64,000 nt of DNA from Gottschalkiaceae bacterium SANA (GCA_036323355.1 AP028876.1:1550001-1614000); one strand, 5' to 3'; numbered from the stretch's first letter, positions 1-9,339 are shown. Program-made: numbers and translations. The notes: a model not told the origin generated them from the sequence alone.

Positions 1-1
1 C

Positions 2-1114
2 GACGGAGAAACAGAAGTCTTTGAAAATGATGTAATTCCTGCATTTGAAGCAAGCCACCCGAATATCAAGGTGGAAGCGACACGGATGCCGTATGATGGC
101 TTGAAGCAACAGATCATTGCGGGTGTTTCTAGTTCAACAGCACCGGATGTTATGCGTATGGATATCATATGGGTACCGGAATTTGCGAAATTGGGTGCCT
201 TGGAGAAGGTGTCTGAGTATGCAGAATTTGATGCGATTAAAGCGAATGTATTTGAAGGACCAATGAGCACCAACTACTACGATGGCGACTATTATGGTTT
301 ACCATTGAACACCAACACCAAGATTGCCATCTACAACAAAGCACTATTGGCTGACTTGGGCGTAGAAGTGCCTAAGACAATGGATGAATTGGTTGCGATT
401 GCCGAAACATTAAAGGATCGTGATGACACTTGGGGCATTGGTGTTGGCGGATCTGCAACATGGGGCATGCTGCCATACTTCTGGACCATGGGTGGAGCGG
501 TAACGGATGAAAATTATACCGTTGCAAGTGGTTACTTGAATAGCCCAGAAAGCATTGAAGCTTTGGAAACCATTGCTGGCTGGTACGCGGATGGGATTGT
601 TGGACCTTGTATCTTGGGTGAACAACCTGACACATGGGGCGGCATGGGAAATGGAAATTATCTTATGATTGAAGACGGCCCATGGTATTATTCAATTGTA
701 GGGGACGATGCATTGAACAATACAGTCAACTCTGTTATGCCTGCAGGACCAGGTGGAAGCATCTCGGTTGTTGGCGGTGAAGATATGATTATGTTCAAGA
801 CTTCCAAAAACAAAGAAGCAGCATGGACCTTTATGCAATGGATGTTGTCACCTGAGCCACAAGTGATGATGGCACAATTGGGAATGGTACCAACAAACAT
901 GGATGCGGCACAAGATCAAGCCGTATTGGATTCACCGTACATTGGAACCTACATTGAGCAATTAAAAACAGCGAAACCACGAACACCATCACCAAAATGG
1001 GAAACCATGTCCGACACGATCGGAACAGCATTTGAACTGGTTATTCGCGGTGAGCAAGATGCGAAAACAGCACTTGATGAAGCAGCGGCAATTTGTGACG
1101 AATTACTACAGTAG
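2..1114 (+). CDS. Sugar ABC transporter substrate-binding protein, 5'-truncated
   Basis: This is the extracytoplasmic solute-binding lipoprotein class (SBP family 1, MalE/UgpB-like) that delivers oligosaccharides to the two permeases directly downstream. The frame is open from base 2, so the signal peptide and N-terminus lie outside the window; the GTG at 71 is internal. The visible part has the typical lobe pattern: a YDGDYYGLPLNTNT segment, an aromatic-rich sugar-pocket region around GNYLMIEDGPWYY, and the late motif KEAAWTFMQWML. The neighbouring GH66-like enzyme suggests isomalto-oligosaccharides or other alpha-1,6-glucans as substrate, which is inference. No ATPase gene is present here, so a shared MsmX-type ATPase encoded elsewhere is likely. 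Confidence 0.9.
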   Translation, partial: DGETEVFENDVIPAFEASHPNIKVEATRMPYDGLKQQIIAGVSSSTAPDVMRMDIIWVPEFAKLGALEKVSEYAEFDAIKANVFEGPMSTNYYDGDYYGLPLNTNTKIAIYNKALLADLGVEVPKTMDELVAIAETLKDRDDTWGIGVGGSATWGMLPYFWTMGGAVTDENYTVASGYLNSPESIEALETIAGWYADGIVGPCILGEQPDTWGGMGNGNYLMIEDGPWYYSIVGDDALNNTVNSVMPAGPGGSISVVGGEDMIMFKTSKNKEAAWTFMQWMLSPEPQVMMAQLGMVPTNMDAAQDQAVLDSPYIGTYIEQLKTAKPRTPSPKWETMSDTIGTAFELVIRGEQDAKTALDEAAAICDELLQ

Positions 1115-1120
1115 AACGAG

Positions 1121-1152
1121 AGATTACAGGGTCGCTTGCGGCCTTGTAATCT
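1121..1152 (+). other. Intercistronic hairpin in ABC importer operon
   Basis: The arms AGATTACA and TGTAATCT enclose a short GC-rich inner stem. No T-run follows, so this looks like an mRNA-stabilising or partial-attenuation hairpin between the abundant binding protein and its permeases rather than a full terminator. Confidence 0.45.
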
Positions 1153-1175
1153 TCCCTGTTTAGAGAGGTGACGCA

Positions 1176-2072
1176 ATGCAATCCACAAGCAAATTGAAAC
1201 GAAAAGAAGAATGGAAGAGTGTATTCCCATATATTATGGTGGGTTTGTTTCTTCTTGGCGTCTTTGTAATTTATCCGCTTTTAAGAAATGTCTATATGAG
1301 TTTTACCGAATTTAATATTTTAACCAATGAGACAGAAGCCTATGTTGGATTCGAGAATTACATTCGTGCCGTTCACGATCCAAAGGTACAAATGGCTTTG
1401 GTGAATACTGTAACCTTTGGTTTGGTAACTGTGCCCTTTCAAATGCTCTTTGGTTTGATTCTGGCAGCAGTGATCAATTCAAAGATAAAGGGAAAACTAT
1501 TCTTTCGGGTTTTGTTCTACATCCCCGTAATTTCATCTTGGATTGTTGTTTCACTGATCTTTCGGTACTTATTTCAATCGAGCGATGCGGGTGCCATCAA
1601 CTATCTATTGTTGAAGATGCATTTGATCGCAGAGCCCATCGCCTGGCTTTCGAGCCGGTGGACCGCTAATGCGATTATATGGATTCTAAGTATCTGGAAA
1701 GGGATTGGCTGGGTAATGATCATTTATCTGGCGGCATTGCAAGGGATTAACAAGAGCTTGTATGAAGCGGCGGAAATCGATGGTGCCAACAACGTGCAAA
1801 AGTTCTGGAACATTACCGTGCCTAAGGTACGTCCGATTACCACTTTCATTTTTGTGAATCTTTTGATCGGTTCCTTTAATGTATTTTTGCAGGTCTTGAT
1901 GATTACCAACGGTGCGCCTTTGGGGCGAACCGAGGTTTTGCTGACTTACATGTACAAGGTTGCCTTTTCTGAATTTGACTTTGGCTATTCTTCGGCAATT
2001 GCCGTGATGATGGGGATTGTCATCTTCAGCATCACCTATATGCAGTCGAAATTCTTGAAGGGAGACGAGTAG
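1176..2072 (+). CDS. Sugar ABC transporter permease (MalF/UgpA type)
   Basis: This is an integral-membrane permease of a carbohydrate uptake transporter, 298 aa, a normal length for the family. It has about six hydrophobic segments, the first near residues 17-37, and the EAA loop around residues 197-220 (YEAAEIDGANNVQKFW followed by ITVPKVRP), which docks the ATPase. The start has an AGAGAGGTG ribosome binding site just upstream. It lies 61 bases after the binding-protein gene and one base before the second permease, so the two permeases are almost certainly translated from one transcript as a heterodimer. Confidence 0.92.
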   Translation: MQSTSKLKRKEEWKSVFPYIMVGLFLLGVFVIYPLLRNVYMSFTEFNILTNETEAYVGFENYIRAVHDPKVQMALVNTVTFGLVTVPFQMLFGLILAAVINSKIKGKLFFRVLFYIPVISSWIVVSLIFRYLFQSSDAGAINYLLLKMHLIAEPIAWLSSRWTANAIIWILSIWKGIGWVMIIYLAALQGINKSLYEAAEIDGANNVQKFWNITVPKVRPITTFIFVNLLIGSFNVFLQVLMITNGAPLGRTEVLLTYMYKVAFSEFDFGYSSAIAVMMGIVIFSITYMQSKFLKGDE

Positions 2073-2073
2073 A

Positions 2074-2901
2074 ATGAAACTAATCAAACGAATTTTATTA
2101 TATGGTATTCTCCTCGGTTTTGGTGTAACCACTCTCTTCCCATTTATGTATATGATTGCAACAGCATTTACGCCGAATACCTATACGCTTCCTTATCCGC
2201 CAATTTTCTTCCCTGAGTCCTTCTTTACGGGGAACTTCGTGGAAGCTGTGCGATCCAACAACTTTGGCCGGTACTTCTTGAACTCTGTTTTTATTTCCAT
2301 ATCGGCAACGGTTCTGGCGGTTTGTGTTTCCTCCCTGACCGCCTATGGATTTGCTCGTTTCAAGTTTAAGGGCAAGGAAGTAATTTTTCGAATTTTATTA
2401 TTTACCATGATGGTACCAGGAATTTTGAATATTGTTCCACAGTTTTTGGTGATTAACAGCCTTGAGATGGTAGACACCTATCGGGGTTTGATCCTTTTAT
2501 ATGTAGGGTCGGGCATTGCCGGCAACACCTTCTTTTTGCGGGGATTCTTTGAAGCAATTCCAAAAGAGTTGGAAGAGTCGGTGTTGATTGACGGTGGTGG
2601 TCGTTGGACAATCTTTACAAAGATTATTTTACCTTTGTCGAAACCTGCTTTGGGAACATTCACAATCTTTGCCTTTACAGGATTTTGGGATGAATTTTTG
2701 CAGGCATTGACGATTATGAAGTCGCCTCTTAAGCGAACCTTGCCCATTGCTTTGCAATTATTTCGCGGCCAGCATGCATCGGACTGGGGTTTGATCTTTG
2801 CAGCGTCAATTATTGTAATTACGCCATTAATAGTAATCTTTATTGTATTTCAAAAGCGATTTGTCCGCGGCAATATGATGGATGGATCCATTAAGGAGTA
2901 G
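2074..2901 (+). CDS. Sugar ABC transporter permease (MalG/UgpE type)
   Basis: This is the second permease of the importer, 275 aa. It has a hydrophobic N-terminus (about residues 8-30), six predicted membrane spans, and an EAA-type loop around 166-191 (ELEESVLIDGGGRWTIF, then KIILPLSKP). The gene begins one base after the stop of the preceding permease, with the ribosome binding site inside its end (AAGGGAGACG). It forms the membrane pore with that partner. The substrate is not readable from the permease; the GH66-like gene that follows points to glucan oligosaccharides. Confidence 0.92.
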   Translation: MKLIKRILLYGILLGFGVTTLFPFMYMIATAFTPNTYTLPYPPIFFPESFFTGNFVEAVRSNNFGRYFLNSVFISISATVLAVCVSSLTAYGFARFKFKGKEVIFRILLFTMMVPGILNIVPQFLVINSLEMVDTYRGLILLYVGSGIAGNTFFLRGFFEAIPKELEESVLIDGGGRWTIFTKIILPLSKPALGTFTIFAFTGFWDEFLQALTIMKSPLKRTLPIALQLFRGQHASDWGLIFAASIIVITPLIVIFIVFQKRFVRGNMMDGSIKE

Positions 2902-2909
2902 ATGACGGG

Positions 2910-4511
2910 ATGAGTAAATATATAACAGCAGATAAGAGCCAATATCGTGTGGGGGATGAAGTCGCTTTGTTGAGCGGTAGTCCACTTTCAGGCTTGGTGG
3001 AGATTTTCCATCAAGGAAAGGTCGTTAAAACAATCAATGCAGATGAGTCTGGTGAGCGTTTCTTACTTGGGGAATTTCCAGTTGGCGGGTATTGGGTGAA
3101 GACTGAAGTTGGCACCACAGCCTTTGATGTGGTGGATGATTTAAACCAGTATGTTCGGTATGGTTTTTTAAGCGACTTTAATCCAGAAGACTGCCAGGAC
3201 CGTAGCGATGTGGTTCAGATGAATCGCTACCATATTACATCGGTGCAATTCTATGACTGGATGTATCGACACCATCAACTGATCCCTAACACGGATGTTT
3301 TCAAAGACGCCTTGAACCGTCCTGTATACTTGCCGGCGGTACGTTCAAAGATTGATTTGTGCCATGAGTTCGGCATGAAGGCCATTGCCTATGGGGCGAT
3401 ATATGGAGCAGAAGAAGAATACTTTGGTGTTCATCAAGACGAAATTCTATATAAGGATGAAAAAGCTAAATATGATTTGATCGACATTATTGCCATTATG
3501 AATACGGAAGCAGACTGTTCGTGGACCAAACATATTATTCAAGAATTTGCTGATGCAATTCAAGTGATGGACTTCGACGGAATACACATGGATCAGTATG
3601 GATTTCCCAAGTATGCAAAGACTATGGACGGACGGGTCGTGGATGTCGGCGGTACTTTTGCGCCATTCATTGATGCAGCTAAAGTAGCTGTTGATGGGGT
3701 GAAGACCCCGAATCAGATGTTCTTTAATTGCGTGAATAACTGGCCCATTGAGCGGGTTGCAGATTCATTGATGGATGCGGTGTATATCGAAGTGTGGGAC
3801 CCACACAGCACCTATCGCCATCTGCATCAATTGGTTAGAGAGTCACGGATGTTGACGGCTGATAAGCCCATTGTTTTGTCGGCTTATATTCACCCGTTTA
3901 ACCAAGAAGTTTCTGAAGAAGAGAAAGAAACGGCTGCACTATTAACCATGGCGACCATCTTTTCATCGGGTGGAACTCATCTTTTACTTGGAGAGACTGA
4001 TGGCGCGTTAGCGGAAGCTTATTACGTCAACCATGGGAAATATCAAGAATCCTTTAGGGATGAATTGGCGTGGTATTATGACTGTATTACGGCCTATGAA
4101 GAATGGCTGTTGGACCCTTCTGTTATGGATCTGACAGGATACTTTGTGGGGGGGATCAATGAAGAATTGATGGTGAAAAACTACCCGTATTCTGGGGAGT
4201 ATGCGCCTGAGAAAATTCATGTGCAATTGACTAGAAAACAGGATATCTATATGGTGCAATTGGTGAACATGTTGGGTGTGAAAGATGATACCTGGAATGC
4301 ACCGCATATGCGACCGCTGGAAGCCTCGGATGTGGTCGTCGAGTTGATGATTCATGATGAGATTGAATCCATCGTGGTGATCAGCCCGGATGTGGATTTG
4401 GAACCTCTTGAATTGGATTTCTCGTATGTAGAGCATTCTCAGGGCAAAGCACTACGTTTTGTAGTACCAAAGCTTGAGATTTGGGATATCGTCCTAATTA
4501 AACTACAATAA
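2910..4511 (+). CDS. GH66-family dextranase/cycloisomaltooligosaccharide glucanotransferase-like protein
   Basis: The 533-aa protein resembles glycoside hydrolase family 66, whose members cleave or transglycosylate alpha-1,6-glucans. Hallmarks are VQFYDWMYRHH (about 112-122), the strand-4 motif DGIHMDQYG (about 223-231) supplying the Asp nucleophile, and YIEVWDP (about 292-298) with Glu294 as the likely acid/base. There is an N-terminal beta domain and a C-terminal beta domain after the barrel. No signal peptide is visible, unlike secreted dextranases, so it should act in the cytoplasm on oligosaccharides brought in by the adjacent ABC importer, whose second permease ends 8 bases upstream. 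Family assignment is good; the exact reaction (hydrolysis or cyclisation/decyclisation) is not determined. Confidence 0.82.
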   Translation: MSKYITADKSQYRVGDEVALLSGSPLSGLVEIFHQGKVVKTINADESGERFLLGEFPVGGYWVKTEVGTTAFDVVDDLNQYVRYGFLSDFNPEDCQDRSDVVQMNRYHITSVQFYDWMYRHHQLIPNTDVFKDALNRPVYLPAVRSKIDLCHEFGMKAIAYGAIYGAEEEYFGVHQDEILYKDEKAKYDLIDIIAIMNTEADCSWTKHIIQEFADAIQVMDFDGIHMDQYGFPKYAKTMDGRVVDVGGTFAPFIDAAKVAVDGVKTPNQMFFNCVNNWPIERVADSLMDAVYIEVWDPHSTYRHLHQLVRESRMLTADKPIVLSAYIHPFNQEVSEEEKETAALLTMATIFSSGGTHLLLGETDGALAEAYYVNHGKYQESFRDELAWYYDCITAYEEWLLDPSVMDLTGYFVGGINEELMVKNYPYSGEYAPEKIHVQLTRKQDIYMVQLVNMLGVKDDTWNAPHMRPLEASDVVVELMIHDEIESIVVISPDVDLEPLELDFSYVEHSQGKALRFVVPKLEIWDIVLIKLQ

Positions 4512-4558
4512 TACGTGCAATATGTTTTTGGTAGTTTCTCAAAGAAATGCATTTTATG

Positions 4559-4588
4559 GAAGTCGGATTTAATTCCGACTTCTTTTTT
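4559..4588 (+). terminator. Intrinsic terminator of ABC/GH66 operon
   Basis: A perfect 9-bp stem (GAAGTCGGA / TCCGACTTC) with a six-base loop is followed by TTTTTT. It ends the sugar-uptake operon. Confidence 0.9.
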
Positions 4589-5038
4589 GTGAAATCTTTT
4601 CAATCCCAGGGTGAATTTTATTGCACCGCTAACGATGTCTACATCAGTGGACTGGGAATGTATGGCTTTTCATCGATAATGCCTGGTAATTTTGCTCTGT
4701 ATTGCCCATTTGCTAGAGTCAATGAAGGTAGATCGATTTGCAAGTAGTTAAGTAACTTGCCTTCTTCATACAATCATACTATGAAGCTTTCGCAGTGGAG
4801 ATCTATCACGGGGATAAAAAAAGTAAACAATTAATAAAAAAGAATATGTATTGTTGGACTGTCTAGGATAATGATCGGATGAAAAACGTCTAAATGGTTG
4901 AAATATAACCATATTTACCATCATTTTACTAATATGACTCGATATATCTTTGATTAGTTTATTTTGAAGGGGTTACGTGTATAAAATAAGTAGATACATA
5001 TTCTATTCATTGAGATTAAAAGAAAGGATGGAAAGTAC
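4589..5038. other. Intergenic stretch without a supported gene
   Basis: About 450 bases separate the terminator from the next gene. A 66-codon open frame (4547-4747) runs through the terminator and has no ribosome binding site, so I do not call it. A small AATGGTT/AACCATT-like hairpin near 4892-4914 has no T-run. No convincing -35/-10 pair was found for the downstream gene, although AT-rich sequence around 4940-4990 probably holds its promoter. Confidence 0.5.
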
Positions 5039-6232
5039 ATGAATATTATTCAAGATTTTTTTAGTGGATTGATGGCAGGTGCACCAGATGTAGTTGCTGC
5101 AATTGTTTTGCTGATTATTGCTTTCATTGTCGCGGGGATTGTAAAGCGTATTGTTGTCAAAGCATTAAAAAAGATGAATATGGACAAATATACGGATAAA
5201 TTAGGAATGGAAGAAGAATCCGCAGGTGGCTCATTGGCCATTATTGGAAAGTTGGTTTACTTAATTGTATTCTTGTTGTTTTTGCCGGGAATTTTAGCAA
5301 AACTAGGGATGCAAAATGCGGCAACACCTATTACTTTATTACTATCATCATTACTTGGTTATATTCCAAATATAATTGCAGCTGTGATTATTTTTGTAAT
5401 CGGTTTGTTTATCGCTAGAATTATCAAGCAGATATTGGTGCCAATTCTTAGAAGGTTAAAAGTTGATCGACTTCAAGAAAAAGCAGGCATCGAGGTAGAG
5501 GAATCGGGACGCCTGTCATCAATTTTGGCAAATGTGGTCTATATCCTGATCTTGTTAACGGTGATCATTGCAGCCCTTCAGGCGCTGAGCATTGAAGCGA
5601 TTTCAGTACCCGCGATAAGTATGTTAAATTCAATTTTCGCTTTTATACCGAATATAATAGTTGCGACGATCATGATCATCATAGGCGTTGTTATTGCAGG
5701 TATAGTGGCCACACTAATAACAAGTATTTTAGAAGGTGTTGGATTCGATACGTATTTAAATAAAACGATTGCGAAAGAACGCGCGGGCCAAAAAGAGATA
5801 AAAGGGGCTAAAACGGTAGGTTCGATAGTTAAAGTGATTATCATCCTCTTTTTCGCAGTAGAGGCTCTCAATATTATTGACTTAGCGGTTCTCCAGTCTG
5901 TTGGGCAGTCGGTCATTGCCTATCTGCCGTTGCTGATTAGCGCGATTATTATTATGAGTTTGGCATATTTATTGGCAACATGGGTAGCGGGTGTTCTGCG
6001 AAAACGCGGAGCAAAAGGCTCGATCATGCCAATTGTTGCCAAGGTAGTCATTCTTGGTTTAGGGATTATTATGACCTTGAGTCAGTTGAACATTGCCACA
6101 GCAATTGTCAATACAGGGTTTATTATTCTTATGGGTGCGATAGGTATTGCTTTTGCAATAGCATTTGGTATCGGTGGTAAAGAGTACGCAGCAAATACGA
6201 TGAAAAAACTGGAAGATAAAAAAGAAGAATAA
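5039..6232 (+). CDS. Membrane protein with repeated conserved TM-helix modules (MscS-related)
   Basis: The 397-aa protein is very hydrophobic and built from repeats of the conserved TM helix found in small-conductance mechanosensitive channel relatives. Each repeat has the form 'P-x-hydrophobic-helix-basic' (near residues 15-45, about 105-135 and 200-230) followed by a short charged linker such as KKMNMDKYTDKLG. A Gly-rich terminal helix (GAIGIAFAIAFGIGG) resembles the MscS pore-lining region, but no MscS beta domain follows. It may act as an osmotic or membrane-stress protein; the function is inferred only from fold. The start is preceded by AAAGGATGG. It is monocistronic, with a strong terminator behind it. 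Confidence 0.75.
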   Translation: MNIIQDFFSGLMAGAPDVVAAIVLLIIAFIVAGIVKRIVVKALKKMNMDKYTDKLGMEEESAGGSLAIIGKLVYLIVFLLFLPGILAKLGMQNAATPITLLLSSLLGYIPNIIAAVIIFVIGLFIARIIKQILVPILRRLKVDRLQEKAGIEVEESGRLSSILANVVYILILLTVIIAALQALSIEAISVPAISMLNSIFAFIPNIIVATIMIIIGVVIAGIVATLITSILEGVGFDTYLNKTIAKERAGQKEIKGAKTVGSIVKVIIILFFAVEALNIIDLAVLQSVGQSVIAYLPLLISAIIIMSLAYLLATWVAGVLRKRGAKGSIMPIVAKVVILGLGIIMTLSQLNIATAIVNTGFIILMGAIGIAFAIAFGIGGKEYAANTMKKLEDKKEE

Positions 6233-6237
6233 GCATA

Positions 6238-6270
6238 AACTGCCCCCCGTCTATTTGACGGGGGGCAGTT
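6238..6270 (+). terminator. Very stable hairpin, probable terminator
   Basis: A perfect 14-bp stem (AACTGCCCCCCGTC / GACGGGGGGCAGTT) with loop TATTT lies six bases after the TM-helix gene. No long T-run follows, but the stem is extremely GC-rich. Confidence 0.75.
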
Positions 6271-6472
6271 CGGTGAAGCTGCCTTTATGGGATCGAGGCA
6301 TAGTGACCTTTGTGGTTGAGTGTCCATTTTGAATGGTGTTATGGTTTGTTGTGCTGAACGCAGAGATCTGGTGAGACGTAGTGTGAGGACCCAATATGAA
6401 AAGGAAGCAAATCAGGGTATAAATACTTTGTTCCGCTAGAGGGTTGTTTCCAAGTGAATGGAGGTGAAAGTC

Positions 6473-7384
6473 GTGGAAAATGATGTTCTGAGAATCGAAA
6501 ATGTGACAAAAACGATTAAAGGAAAATCTATTATCAAAGGCATCGATTTCAAGATTAAAGCAGGAGAAATCTTTGGTTTTCTCGGACCGAACGGCGCAGG
6601 GAAGTCGACTACACTTCGAATGATTGTTGGGCTTTCCAAGCCAACGACTGGCCGGATTATCATCTGCGGATACTCGATTAGTAACAACTATATGGCTGCC
6701 ATGCAACACGTTGGTTGTATCATAGAGAATCCAGATTTATATGATTATATCAGCGGATATAAAAATTTAGAGATGCTGGCGTCGATGTCAAAAAATGTTG
6801 GTCATTATGATCTTATGGCGACCGTTGTAAATGTCGGCATGGAAAATCGAATTCATGACAAGGTCAGCACCTATTCTTTGGGGATGAAACAGCGGTTGGG
6901 GCTTGCACAGGCACTGATGCATCATCCTGATTTGTTGGTGTTGGATGAACCCATGAACGGCTTGGATCCGCAAGGCATCTATATGTTTCGAATGTTGATT
7001 AAAAGATTGGCTGAACAAGAACAAATCGCAGTTTTAGTTTCTTCACACTTGATTTCAGAGGTGCAGCTTTTATGTGATCGTGTGGCAATTATTAATGACG
7101 GCTTGATTATCAAAGACACACCCATCAATGAATTGATTCCTTCCAGTGAAATTTCTTGGGAAGTTGCAGAGTTGGAAAAGGGGCAAGCTTTTTTAGCATC
7201 TCGATTCAATATCTCCGCTCTCATTGTGGACGGGCGATTAAGGGCGGTTATTGATCTTAAAGGGTTGGCATCAATCAATGCTGCATTGATTGCTGCAGGA
7301 TTTGAACTGAAAACGGTGAGTTCGCCGCAACAATCCTTGGAATCACTCTTTTTGGGACTTACTGGGCATCAAAAAATCATGTAA
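6473..7384 (+). CDS. ABC transporter ATP-binding protein (BcrA/ABC-2 exporter type)
   Basis: This 303-aa nucleotide-binding subunit has Walker A GPNGAGKST (38-46), signature YSLGMKQRLGLAQA (about 132-145) and Walker B LLVLDEPMNGLDP (about 154-166). The C-terminal extension is typical of bacitracin/lantibiotic-type and other ABC-2 exporters. An in-frame ATG at 6458 exists, but the ribosome binding site GGAGGTG (6460-6466) lies inside that stretch and is correctly spaced for GTG at 6473, so I choose the GTG start. It pairs with the permease encoded 17 bases downstream. The substrate is unknown. Confidence 0.9.
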   Translation: MENDVLRIENVTKTIKGKSIIKGIDFKIKAGEIFGFLGPNGAGKSTTLRMIVGLSKPTTGRIIICGYSISNNYMAAMQHVGCIIENPDLYDYISGYKNLEMLASMSKNVGHYDLMATVVNVGMENRIHDKVSTYSLGMKQRLGLAQALMHHPDLLVLDEPMNGLDPQGIYMFRMLIKRLAEQEQIAVLVSSHLISEVQLLCDRVAIINDGLIIKDTPINELIPSSEISWEVAELEKGQAFLASRFNISALIVDGRLRAVIDLKGLASINAALIAAGFELKTVSSPQQSLESLFLGLTGHQKIM

Positions 7385-7401
7385 GTTAAAGGTGGGATAC
7401 G

Positions 7402-8403
7402 ATGATCGTACTTATTCAAAATGAAATATATAAAATGCTACTGAAGAAGAAAATGATCTTGATTGTGGTCTTGCTAATTGCTTTTATTGGCTTATTCGTT
7501 TACGGCGAGCAATATGTGTATAACAGCGCTCTTGAACGATTCGAAACCATGACAGAAAGTGGTTCCTTTGACTGGCGCATTCTCGCGGAACAGCAAATCA
7601 CGAGATTAAACGAGCGCTTAGATAGTACATATATTCCAGAAAGTGGCTTGCGATCCATAGAGATTCAAATCGAGCAGTTAACGTATTTTATTGACAATAA
7701 CATAAATCCTATCACGCCGAGCGCTGCTCGATTTACAGTTGTCTTTGCGGAACAATCTCTTGTTCTATTTATTCCGCTCTTGATACTCGTTCTGGGTGCT
7801 GATTTAGTTTCGGGAGAATTTTCAAAAAAAACGATCAAAATTCTTTTAACGCGGGCAGTCCCAAGGTGGAAAATTTTTCTTAGCAAGTATATCGCTTTAT
7901 TGATGATGACGACTCTTGTTCTGCTATTGATGGGTCTGATTGCAAGCCTGGTATCGGGTGTGTTTTTTGGCTATTGGGGGTTCAATGAACCCATTGCGAC
8001 AGGGTTTCGGTTGATCAATGGTTCACTTGATGCGCGGAATGTGATCATGATTTCGAGAATTCAATATATGGTATTGATTTATGCATTGGCTTGGGTCGTT
8101 TCGGTTGTGATTGCGACCATTATTCTGATGGTTTCTGTTTTGGTGAAAACAACGGCTTCTGCGATCGGAATTATCATGGCTACTTTGATTGGAGGGCAGT
8201 TCCTTCAATACTTTCTTTCAGAGTGGCCGATTGTAAAATATTTTTTTGTTTCCAATTTGGATCTTTCGAAGTACATGACAGGATCCTATCAACCGATTGA
8301 AGGGATGAGTCTTGCTTTTTCTATTGGTGTTCTCTTATCCTGGGCTGCGGTTTCACTTCTAATCAGCTTTATCGTATTTATCAGAGAAGACATATTGGTA
8401 TAA
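7402..8403 (+). CDS. ABC-2 type exporter permease
   Basis: The 333-aa permease has an N-terminal membrane span (about 17-35), a large external loop (about 36-115), then five further spans. The motif LVSGEFSKKTIKILLTRAVPR after the second span (split here: LVSGEFSKKT and IKILLTRAVPR) is characteristic of ABC-2 permeases such as BcrB, YdbJ-linked and Nat-type systems. It follows the ATPase with a GGTGGG ribosome binding site and precedes an SGNH hydrolase by 16 bases, so the three form one operon. No regulator or sensor kinase is adjacent, so a peptide-resistance role cannot be claimed. Confidence 0.85.
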   Translation: MIVLIQNEIYKMLLKKKMILIVVLLIAFIGLFVYGEQYVYNSALERFETMTESGSFDWRILAEQQITRLNERLDSTYIPESGLRSIEIQIEQLTYFIDNNINPITPSAARFTVVFAEQSLVLFIPLLILVLGADLVSGEFSKKTIKILLTRAVPRWKIFLSKYIALLMMTTLVLLLMGLIASLVSGVFFGYWGFNEPIATGFRLINGSLDARNVIMISRIQYMVLIYALAWVVSVVIATIILMVSVLVKTTASAIGIIMATLIGGQFLQYFLSEWPIVKYFFVSNLDLSKYMTGSYQPIEGMSLAFSIGVLLSWAAVSLLISFIVFIREDILV

Positions 8404-8419
8404 GAAAGGACTGAGTCTT

Positions 8420-9220
8420 ATGTTCAAGCGGGTTATTTGGCCGGTGATATTTATTGGCTCTCTGTTGCTGATTGTTATTTTTATTAGTGGACTCCTTGCA
8501 TCGCTTGTTATTACATCAACACAAGAAAGAAACGATGAGATGTCAGGCGGGAAAAATCAGCAAGAACAGAAAGCTGTGGTGATACAGGAAGATGAGTATA
8601 AGCAAGTATTATTGCTCGGTGACTCCTTGGCAATGGGCATCGGAGACGAGTTGGGGAAAAATCTGGGAGAGCGGTATGTAGAATTAAGTGAAAATGAAAG
8701 TGATGAATCCAAATGGAAGGTAGTAAATCTTTCCGTACCCGGTTCCCAAAGCAATGAATGGGTTCGGTTGCTAGAAGATAATTTTACGATTGATTTTTTG
8801 CGAACGGCAGATCTGATTTTTCTTTCCATAGGAGGCAATAATATCAAGGAAATTTATGAGGGAGAATCGATAGCAGGACTGATTGAATATGAAGAAAAAC
8901 TCAATGATTATTTATCGGATATTCAACTCATCTTGGATTCAATAGATAAATTAAACCCAAGCGCACAAGTGGTATTCATTGGACTCTATAATCCATACGG
9001 TGCATCAATCGGTGATCAAAAAATCCAATTGCTGTTGGAGTGGAATCATGAAACTCAATTGCGCGTCGATGAAAAAGCGAATCGTGTGTATGTCCCAACT
9101 TATGATCTGTTTAAATATCATCAAGATAGGTACCTTTCGTTGGATGATTTTCATCCGAATGAAGAAGGGTATGCTGCCATTGCGAGCCGGATTTATGAGG
9201 TTTTGGGAAAGAAAAAATAG
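8420..9220 (+). CDS. Membrane-anchored SGNH/GDSL-family hydrolase
   Basis: The 266-aa protein has an N-terminal membrane anchor (about 7-32) and then an SGNH hydrolase domain facing outside. The blocks are present in order: GDSL with Ser69, the block II glycine near SVPGS (105-109), GGNN (138-141) and DDFHP with Asp242/His245. Such enzymes deacylate lipids, glycans or peptidoglycan substituents. It is the third gene of an ABC-exporter operon, so its substrate may be the exported or neighbouring envelope molecule, which is inference. Ribosome binding site AAAGGACTGAG precedes the start. Confidence 0.82.
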   Translation: MFKRVIWPVIFIGSLLLIVIFISGLLASLVITSTQERNDEMSGGKNQQEQKAVVIQEDEYKQVLLLGDSLAMGIGDELGKNLGERYVELSENESDESKWKVVNLSVPGSQSNEWVRLLEDNFTIDFLRTADLIFLSIGGNNIKEIYEGESIAGLIEYEEKLNDYLSDIQLILDSIDKLNPSAQVVFIGLYNPYGASIGDQKIQLLLEWNHETQLRVDEKANRVYVPTYDLFKYHQDRYLSLDDFHPNEEGYAAIASRIYEVLGKKK

Positions 9221-9339
9221 ATGGAAAGTATAGTGGTGTCAGTCGAGGAATTGGCACCATTTATTGTACCTAAATATAATTTCACCGAGCGAGAAGTAAA
9301 AGGTGAGCTCGGAAGGTGCATAGCATGACCTGTAAGAAG

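Noticed and set aside
372-635. Minus-strand open frames inside the binding-protein gene
   Set aside because: These are shadow frames antisense to a clear ABC binding-protein gene, without ribosome binding sites; the same holds for many other antisense frames in the window.
4547-4747. 66-codon open frame
   Set aside because: It runs through a strong intrinsic terminator, has no ribosome binding site and no recognisable protein features.
6458-6472. ATG 6458 as the start of the ABC ATPase
   Set aside because: It overlaps the only good ribosome binding site, which is correctly spaced for GTG 6473.
9251-9270. TGGCAC...TTGT as a possible sigma-54 promoter
   Set aside because: The spacing is one base too long and the -12 GC is missing; a good sigma-A promoter lies closer to the GGDEF gene.
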